From assembly GCF_004210375.1 (NCBI RefSeq), contig NC_134830.1:10912001-10976000 (forward strand): 64,000 nucleotides of DNA. The letters are read 5' to 3'. Each line of letters starts with the position of its first letter. The stretch's first letter is position 1. The notes below the pieces were generated by a model, which did not search any database, had not been told where the DNA came from, and saw only the letters and a program-made list of their open reading frames with translations. The position numbers and the translations under genes were made by a program. This stretch comes from Tachypleus tridentatus (lineage: Eukaryota > Arthropoda > Merostomata > Xiphosura > Limulidae). Positions 26,101 to 35,100 of the stretch are shown here, piece after piece.

Positions 26101-29100
26101 TAAAGCAGCTATTTAAACAAGAGGTATCTCTGCTTTACAACCAATCGTACAATACTTTGCAGTGAATTCAGTGCTGCCTTGTTTACTACACCTTTTGTAC
26201 TGTTAATGTAAAACAACGCCTAGATATACATTTTAATCTCATTTATTACCGGGCACAAAATTAATAACATAGCTTGTTTAATTAAATTTCAAATAGAGAC
26301 AATTCAATTGAGGATAACAAGCCATAGTGCACCTTTCACTGAACTGAAGCTTACATATAAGCCTAAAGATGCTTATATAAATGCTTAAAGTAATGGAGGT
26401 CAAGTGAATTTCTTGGGTCTATGATATGAAACAGAAGTCTCAAAATCAAAAACAAACTAAGCATCTACAACATTTGCAACTGTTAACACTTCCTAATTTG
26501 TTATATTGGCTGCCTTAACCCATTTAGGGAAATAATCTACAATTAAGACAATACACTAATTGCTGTTGAAAGTTTCAGATTGTGGCTACAAGATATCATG
26601 TTATTTTTCCAAAATTTACCCAACTGGTGTCATTTGTGCAGGTACATGTGAATGCTGTATCTGACTCTTCCAAAAGTCGCTTGAACCACAATTCTTAACT
26701 TCTTTTTTTTAATTCTGTCCACCAACAGTCATTTGTAACTTTAAATGTCAAACTGTAAAAGAATTGTTTGTTTCAGTTATAACAAGAGATTTCATGGAGA
26801 TGAAATACAAACCCTATAACCTGCAGAGATGCCAAATATTTCAAATGACTGAGTGTAATGATTGTAGACTGAGCTCTTTCACAATTTTAGTCCTTTTAGA
26901 TTTGCCAGAAACAAGACAATCTGGTGAACGAGGCCTCTTTTTTCCATCTTGTGAATGATCACATTGATGTTTCTATGCCGCTAGAAAGCGAGAAATACCC
27001 ATCTACACAAGAGCTGATTGGCTGACAAGCACTGATGACGTAACTATGGATTTCCCTACGTACCCAGTATGGAGAAGCACCGCACTTAAACTATTGGTAG
27101 ACATCGGAAATACAAATATTTTTTATTATTTCAAGCACAAACATGATTATTGCAAGTAGCCATTTGGACTATGTCTTTTATTTATTATCAAAATTTATTT
27201 ATATCTCACTGGAAATTTTTTTTCACCCCTTTCAAGCCCTGGGGGAACAATTTATCACTTTATTCTATAGGCCTATATAATATATAATAATTTGGGAGTT
27301 GCAACAAGTCGTAATATTTGTCTGTATGAGCATATAGTCATAATGTATACACCAAAATCATAATGATTACGCTCAAATCATAATGGTTGGCATATTTGTA
27401 CCTGAGCACTTTCAAAAGGTGGACCTTTCTTCTTCAGGGGCAAACTGGGAGCCAATATGCATATGCTAAAGAGAAATCTTGTTTTACCAATCTTTTTGTA
27501 TGATTGTTACCTGTTATTTGTGTGACAAAGATTGTAAGCATGTGGCATTTTCAAGTAAAAACTGATTTACCAATAAATGTCAGCCATTCAGACTTCTATA
27601 AGAGGAACCTGAGTCTAATACTTAACTAAGTTTTCCTTGTGTGTGTGTGAAATAATGAGATTGGCCAAACTTAAAAAAAAAAAAAAACAATTATTATAAA
27701 AAAGAAAGAAAATTCAGCATATATATATTTACAGAGACAGAATCATAATACATCTAATGGATTGTATTTAGCTCCACAATTGTTTTTCTTAAGATACACT
27801 TCTGTTCAGCAAAATCTGACAACCTCAAAATAACTCTGGGTTCTGTGAATTGAACAAAAGAGTTGGAAGGAGACCTTGATCAGATGTCAGAAACATTGAG
27901 GGTAAAACTGATATTCATAAAGAACATGTATATTCCCCACAGAAACAAAAAGGGCAACAGAATGGAATATGCTAATGTGGTTTAGTAACATTTTAAGAGA
28001 TCATATTAGAGACAAACATAATACATTCAAGACATTTAAACTTACTGGAAGTAATAAAGACTCAGAGGGCTGTTGGAAATCACGTGATATGGTAAAAAGA
28101 AAGTGTAAAGGGTGAAAAATGTACATGAAAAAGGCTTGGCTAAGAGAGTTAAATTTAACAATAAGGAATTCTTAAGATATATGATAGGTAAGCAAAATGT
28201 TAAGATATAAATTGGGCCTCTTAAAAATGATAGTGGGAAGTTGGTCTTGGAAGATGATGAGATGATAAACTTATATGTTCTCTTCAGCTCCTTTACTATT
28301 GCACCTCAATCAGAGCACTTGATGTATGGAAAAAATACTGATGTAAAAGACACCATTTTAAATTCTAAAATTGGAAAAGTTGGGTAACTTCAAAATTTAT
28401 AAATCCCCCTAGACCAGACAACTTTTATACTAGAGTTTTAAAGGAACTTACAATTTTTACTTGTAAACCACAAGCTATTATTTTAATAGGTCACTGAGTA
28501 GTGGAAGAGTATTAAAAGACTGGAAGTTGGCTAATGTTAGTTCAATATTTAAAGGTGATAAACATTGTCCAGGCAATTATGGGCCAGTTAGTCTTGCATC
28601 AGTAATTGGAAACATTTTGAGTGTGTGATTAAAGATGCATTGCAAAGAACCAGCATGTATGGGTATTAACACTTTTACTGATAAGCAGAGAACAATGTTT
28701 CGACCTTTCTCAGTCATCTTCACTTAACCTGAAGCTTGTGCAGTACACCCATCCCACCAATGGTGATGCCAGAACCAAAATTGATGACAACTACATCATT
28801 TTGTGATTGATACCTTCCAGATATGGTCAGAGAAGTCATATCTGTTTATGCCTATCTCCATTTGCCAGAATGAAATTAGTGTCAAATAGATTGAGTGGTG
28901 GTTTCCCTCATACCTTCTAATATAAGGCAGGGTCTGTTATTGTTCTAGCCACTTCTGTATGAACCAGGAACTGTTATTTCTCTCCATTGTATTCTGACAG
29001 ACACATAATCCACCTTTGATAGATCTGAACTGATCACCAAATCACTTGGTGTGAAGCTCTCCATTATATTGCCTAAAGTTAGTGCCCAGGTCCAATTTAG

Positions 29101-32100
29101 TCTCCATAAATTTTTCAGAGCAGTAGAGAAATTGTTTATCACCCTTTGTTGGGATTCTGCACAGATTGAACTGTTGGGTAAAATCAATAGCCTTATCTAG
29201 TTTGCTCTTTGACAAGGTACAGTCATTTTTCTCAAAAGCACAACTCAACAACAACTGTCTTAAAGTCCCAAACTTGTGCTTCACTTAGTATTTGATGCAA
29301 TCTACGACTGGACCATCTAGATTTAATCACTGATGTCGAAAAAACCCACTTGTATTGAAATAAATATGCAAAAACGGCTCATTTTTGCATATTTATTTCA
29401 TCTAGATTTAAGATCAGCTATTTTAAAGCCTGCTCTGGAGATCAGACTTTCCAAATATGTAACTGCCTGAAACATCTCGGAATTGATCCACCCCATCCAC
29501 CCCTGCACCCTTGAATGTTGGGGGAGGAATCTGTCTTTGTCATTCTCATAAACCTGCAATCATGACCATAACTTTTCCCTTACAATCTCCGAGTCATTCA
29601 CTGACCAAAATTTCTTCTTTGTTACATATATAATGTGGTAAACTGCTTAGGGATTTCAACTCTTGTGATAATAGCCCTTCCCTGGTCCAGGGTTGCAAGG
29701 CCACAAGGTTCCTTCAGTAGCTGTCCTGTCAGATCATTGCAGCCACAGGCTACTTGTTGGACAATGGTTGCCTCAACATTATTTTTCTCATCTTTGAGAG
29801 GTTCACTTACTTTACCATTTAACTTCTGGATGAGATTACTCCTGTTAGCAGACTTGCCCACCAACAGCATTTCCAGTTGCTCCTCGTTATTCTCAAATGG
29901 CTTCAAACCAGAGCTGAGTTTCAGTTTTTTTGGCTGCCAAAACTTAAACATCTGTTAGACCACCCTATTCAGTCTCAGAGTAGCCAGATATCACAACAAT
30001 GATCTCCAGATACCTGTGCTTCTCTCTTACTGAGATCAGTCCTCAATGGTACTGCATAAGCAGCCATTCTGAGTTCAGTACACAGCAAAGGGTTTCATTC
30101 TGAAGTCACTGGTTGCAAGATTATGGAAGTCATGAAGTTGGCAGCATTGGTGCAAGTCCAGTTTTCAAGAGGACTTAACCTAGACTCAACAACCCTACTA
30201 TACATCTATCTTCCTTCAGTGGTCAACTCTTCCATTTGATAATAAGTTCCTTGAGTGTGAAAAATGCCATTTCCAATAACATGAAGACCTTATAAACTTA
30301 AATAACACAAAAATAAGAGTAGAGCTCAGAAACACATCAGCAAAAAATGGAAAATTCCATAATAAGATATTCTCTAGTCATGTTACCAAACTTTCTCTTT
30401 AGTATCCAATCTTTGGTATTGCCAGATGAAACTGATTTTCCTTAGGGTAATAAAACATGTCCATAAAATAAAAGAAGATTCAACAACATATTTACTGTGA
30501 AGTAATTATGAGTTATCTGACTGAGTGTCTGAAAATGAGGTAAAGAGACTGGATGGTATGTAAGATATAAATGAACAAACTTTATTAATTTAACACAAAC
30601 ACAGTGCATGTATATTTGCTCAGACATTGGACTGTTGCCTCTACTGTATTGTAAGTTAACTGTTTTTGTGGAGATAATGGACTAGATTGTTTAAACCTAA
30701 TGTTCCTTACTTAACATGTAATGGATTTTAGTAGAATAACTTGTGATACCAGTGATTGGTCAATCTCATTCAGACCAAAAAACAGCACTCGACCTATGAT
30801 CAAAAGCACATTTTTTACAGTTTCACAACTTACAGCATTACAGCTCTACCCAAAAGTTGAATAGGAAGTAAACAATGCATAGTATATTTATATATCACAG
30901 TGTATGTAGTTATTACAATAGTTCAGGAGTTTCATATTAGTATTTTATGATAGATATAAATATTGTTTATGCAATCTCTTCTAGAGAAAAACTATTTTTT
31001 TTTAATGAAAACCATTTATTGCAACAGGTAAACTATAAATTCTACAGATAACATTAGGTTCAAAAGGGAGTGGTTTACAAAAGATAAATAAACCAGTGAA
31101 AAAAATATAATTTATAAAGTAATGCTCAAGAAATGAATTCATGCAATGTAAATCAGTATTTTATCCACCCTAAGTTACACAGTGTTCACTGGGTGATTTA
31201 TTGCTTTGTTACAATACTTAAGGTTCAAAATGTAACAAAGTGATAAAATTAAATAAAAACAGATGTGAAACTGTTACAATCTACAATCACACTATAGAAG
31301 TAAGAACAATTAAAAACCAGAATATTCCATACTTAGGGCATATAGTTAATGCATACATAAGCTTAGCCATAAATATCAAAATGTTAGAACTAGACTTGCT
31401 GACTATTCTGGGTTAAATGCTACATCACTTGCTACATTTATCAGTCTCATCCCCTCTTTCACAAATTGCTGATAGTTTTCTGACATTTTATACTGTATTA
31501 TTTATAAACAATAAAGAGTGAAATTTTAATCTATCAAATAACATACTATATTTTGTTCATTATTGTTTTCTGTGCAGATAATTATGTATTTTATCTCCAG
31601 TTCATAAAATGTTCCCACAGGAATCGTAATGACAAGTTTCATTGACTTTTTAAAGGCTCTTATTACATAGTGAGAAACTCATTAAAATATGCTATTTTTT
31701 TGATATTCACTATCTTGTAATAATTATCTCAGTACTCTGAGTAAGGCAACAAGGGAACAACTTGAAGATAAGAAAAAGTAAACATCATATTTATTTTTCA
31801 GGAAGCTATTAATGTCCTTTTTAAGTTTTTGTAAAATGCTGGTGTCAACCACTGTTGATAGAATTACATTTCATAATTTGCAAAAATAAAGCTGTCTTGA
31901 TTGAAGCCAGCATGCCTGTCAACTTGTTTAAACTTTCATTTATCATCCTATTATCTTCAGATCACTAAGAAATCCTTTATCCCACCAATCCTTCATAAGA
32001 TCTTGTGATCAGCAATGATATTCTCTCTTCTACTTTTCTGAAGAGAAAGTAAGTTGAGATTCTAACCTGCCCTTCCTCAGAGTCATCATATTAGCTCTCC

Positions 32101-35100
32101 TCTGAACCCCATCCAATAAGTCAATATTATTTCATACAGAGTAACCATTGTGAAGCCTTGCATTTGGATTTTATTAAGATGTAATTATCTATTTTGACTT
32201 GTTGCTTCCTCGGTGATTTTAGCTGTAAGTCTGAAAAATTGTAGTGCTAAAAACTAGGTTTAATTACCCATAGTAAGCACAGCACAGATAGCCCACTGTG
32301 CAGCTTGGTGCATAATAACAAGTAAATACACTTTTGACTTGTAATTAGTGTGTCTGTAAATACATCTTATTAGCTTTACTGGCAGTAACAAATCATTGCT
32401 TTAATGGCTAGTGACTTAGCTTCAAGATGCTTTTCTTCAGTTATGTAATTTAGTAGGTTCCCATCTGAATTAAACAAGTAATCCAATTTTATTAATCCAA
32501 TTGCATTTACTGTTATGAAAGGTGTACAATATTTACCAAAATGCTGGAAATATCCAAGAATTTATTGTCATCAGTAAAACTTGACTCATTTTATTTTTAC
32601 CAGTATGAGTAATATAAATTAAAAGGAACAAAAGACCAATCAACAATTCCTGAAGCACATTCTGCTAGTAACAAGCTTCCAGTTTAATATTAATAATAAC
32701 CACTTGGTTTATCCTATTCAAATACTCTTCAATTAACTCATCCTTCCCAAACCTTTCAGATGTGATTTTTTTTTGTGTGATCTTTTGTAAGGCACCTTAT
32801 CAAAACCTTTTTAAAACTAAATACATTAAATCTTTGACAAATAGTTTTCCATCTGTTTCAGCTACGTGGGAATTTTTACAGTTTCTATGCAGTTTTAGCA
32901 TAAACACATAGTACAGAAAGGTGAGTTTGCTTTGTTCTGGTTGCTTTTTTTCTAAACTCAGTAGTGATGTTTGTACTGCCTGACGGGTATGCAGATCATG
33001 TAACATTTGGATTGAAATGATTAGCACTGTACTATACTTTGTTGATCAAATCAACATTGTCTAAATGTGAAAGCTGACCAATGCTATGAGAGAACAAAGG
33101 TGAGAAGGTAATACTACTGATGGGACAAAGAAATTTTGCTGTTATATTCAGCTTTATTTCATAGTCCAGTTCTGGCTGGAGTTCCTTGAGTAAAGATTAA
33201 CTTTAAGATCACCATGTTTAGCTCACTTAAGTTTACTGTAAGATAAAGTTGTGGAGTTAAGCACAGCCCAGTTAAAATAACTGTGGTTTTGTTTGTGCAA
33301 ATACATTTGCTTCCTTTTTTTTAAGTATTCAGTTTGTTACTGAATTTGTCCAAAAAACACTATTTAATAAATACAAAAACTATGAAAACTTGGTTATAAA
33401 ACTCAGAATTATTTTCCATAATTCCTTAGTAAATCTGCTGATTCTAGCAGATCTTATCATCTTACACAAGATGAAAAAAGTGATTTTACTTGAAAGTACT
33501 ATAAGTGTAGAGGATGAAGAAATTACATCAACATTTATTGCAGTCTTTCTGAAGTGATACATATGTATTAGCCTTTTCTTGATCTCTGTAATTGATTTAT
33601 TTTTAGGGAATACATCTCATGAAAAGAATGACATTTTTTGGACACAAAAGTTTTCACAGCTGAAAGGGATAATCTACCAGTGGAGAGTTTTTTTGTTTGA
33701 ATTTTGCACAAAGCTACTCGAGGGCTATCTGTGCTAGCTGTCCCTAATTTAGTAGTGTAAGACTAGAGGGAAGGCAGCTAGTCATCACCAGCCACCACCA
33801 ACTCTTGGGCTACTCTTTTACCAACAAATAGTGAAATTAACTGTTACATTATAACACCCCCACGGCTGAAAGGGTGAGCATGTTTGGCGTGCCGGGGATG
33901 CGAACCCGCGACCCTCAGATTACGAGTCGACGCCTTAACACGCTTGGCCATACCAGGTCACCAGTGGAGAGAGAGAATTTTATAGAAGAGAAATTGAGTC
34001 TAGAAGTCCTTTCTTTGATATAGGGCTTTTGCTATTGTTATGAGGGTATTTGACATCTGTCAGTCTGCAGTTGCTGACTCAGAGATTTCCACATCCAAAT
34101 GACCCAAGCAAAAACTGTACAAAGCCTTGCTTTGCACATCTTTTTTCCAGCCACTTTGAATGCTCCAATATATCTTTGACCATGGAATTCATTTAGAGAT
34201 AATCCAGTCAGAATCTTTGTAATTGCACACAATATTTATTGTTCTGACCATCTGTATCTTAACAAAGGTAACAAATTATTTCCTAATTTCATAATTGTAA
34301 TTTTCAAAGCAGAGACATATTGGAAAATATTCCAGATTGTAGAAGACACCTCATTAGAATAAGCGTAGATGTTTTTTACCCTGTTCTTGCTTCATTTCAC
34401 TTTAAATTGTACTCTAATTATATATCCTATGACATTTATGATGTTATTTTGTGAGGGGAGGTAAATATGTAGCATTTTTTCATTGGGATGATACAAATGA
34501 GCTCTCATTATTTCATCATTTTCAGCATACTATTTCAGCAAGGCCAGAAAATTGCCAAGATGTTTACAAGAACTTGTATCAACATAAAATTTGACAATGA
34601 CCAAAGAAGGTTGAAACATTGTTCCTCCTCTACATAGAGCTTTCTCTACCCATACCAGCCATTTTTACATATGAGAAAAGGTGGTAGGAAAAACTTTTGG
34701 TAGTGCCACATGCATACAAAAAAAACAACAACAAAAACCTTTTCTTAACATTTGATAGATTATTAATAGCTTGGCATTTTGCACCAAGTGATTTTGTTGT
34801 TGTTAATAAATTGCCAATGTCAGTGCATGGCTCAACAATTAAAGAAATGCTACAACAAATCTGTGATTGTTGTAATGTGTAGTGCAATCATAATAGTCGA
34901 GAAAGAATTAAACTGTCAGTGCTTGAAGCAGTTTGAGGCTCAAGTATGTAAATCAGTTGATATGATTAGTAGTGTGTGGGAAAAAAAAAATATAGCAATT
35001 TTAATGAGGAGACCAATATATGCAGCTTGAACATAACACTGTAATTTACATGATATATAAAATCTAGAGTAACAATTGCTATTGTACTCATCTACATACG

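Noticed and set aside
34038-34232. A 64-codon minus-strand frame
   Set aside because: No family recognised, no splice context, and the length is unremarkable for this composition.
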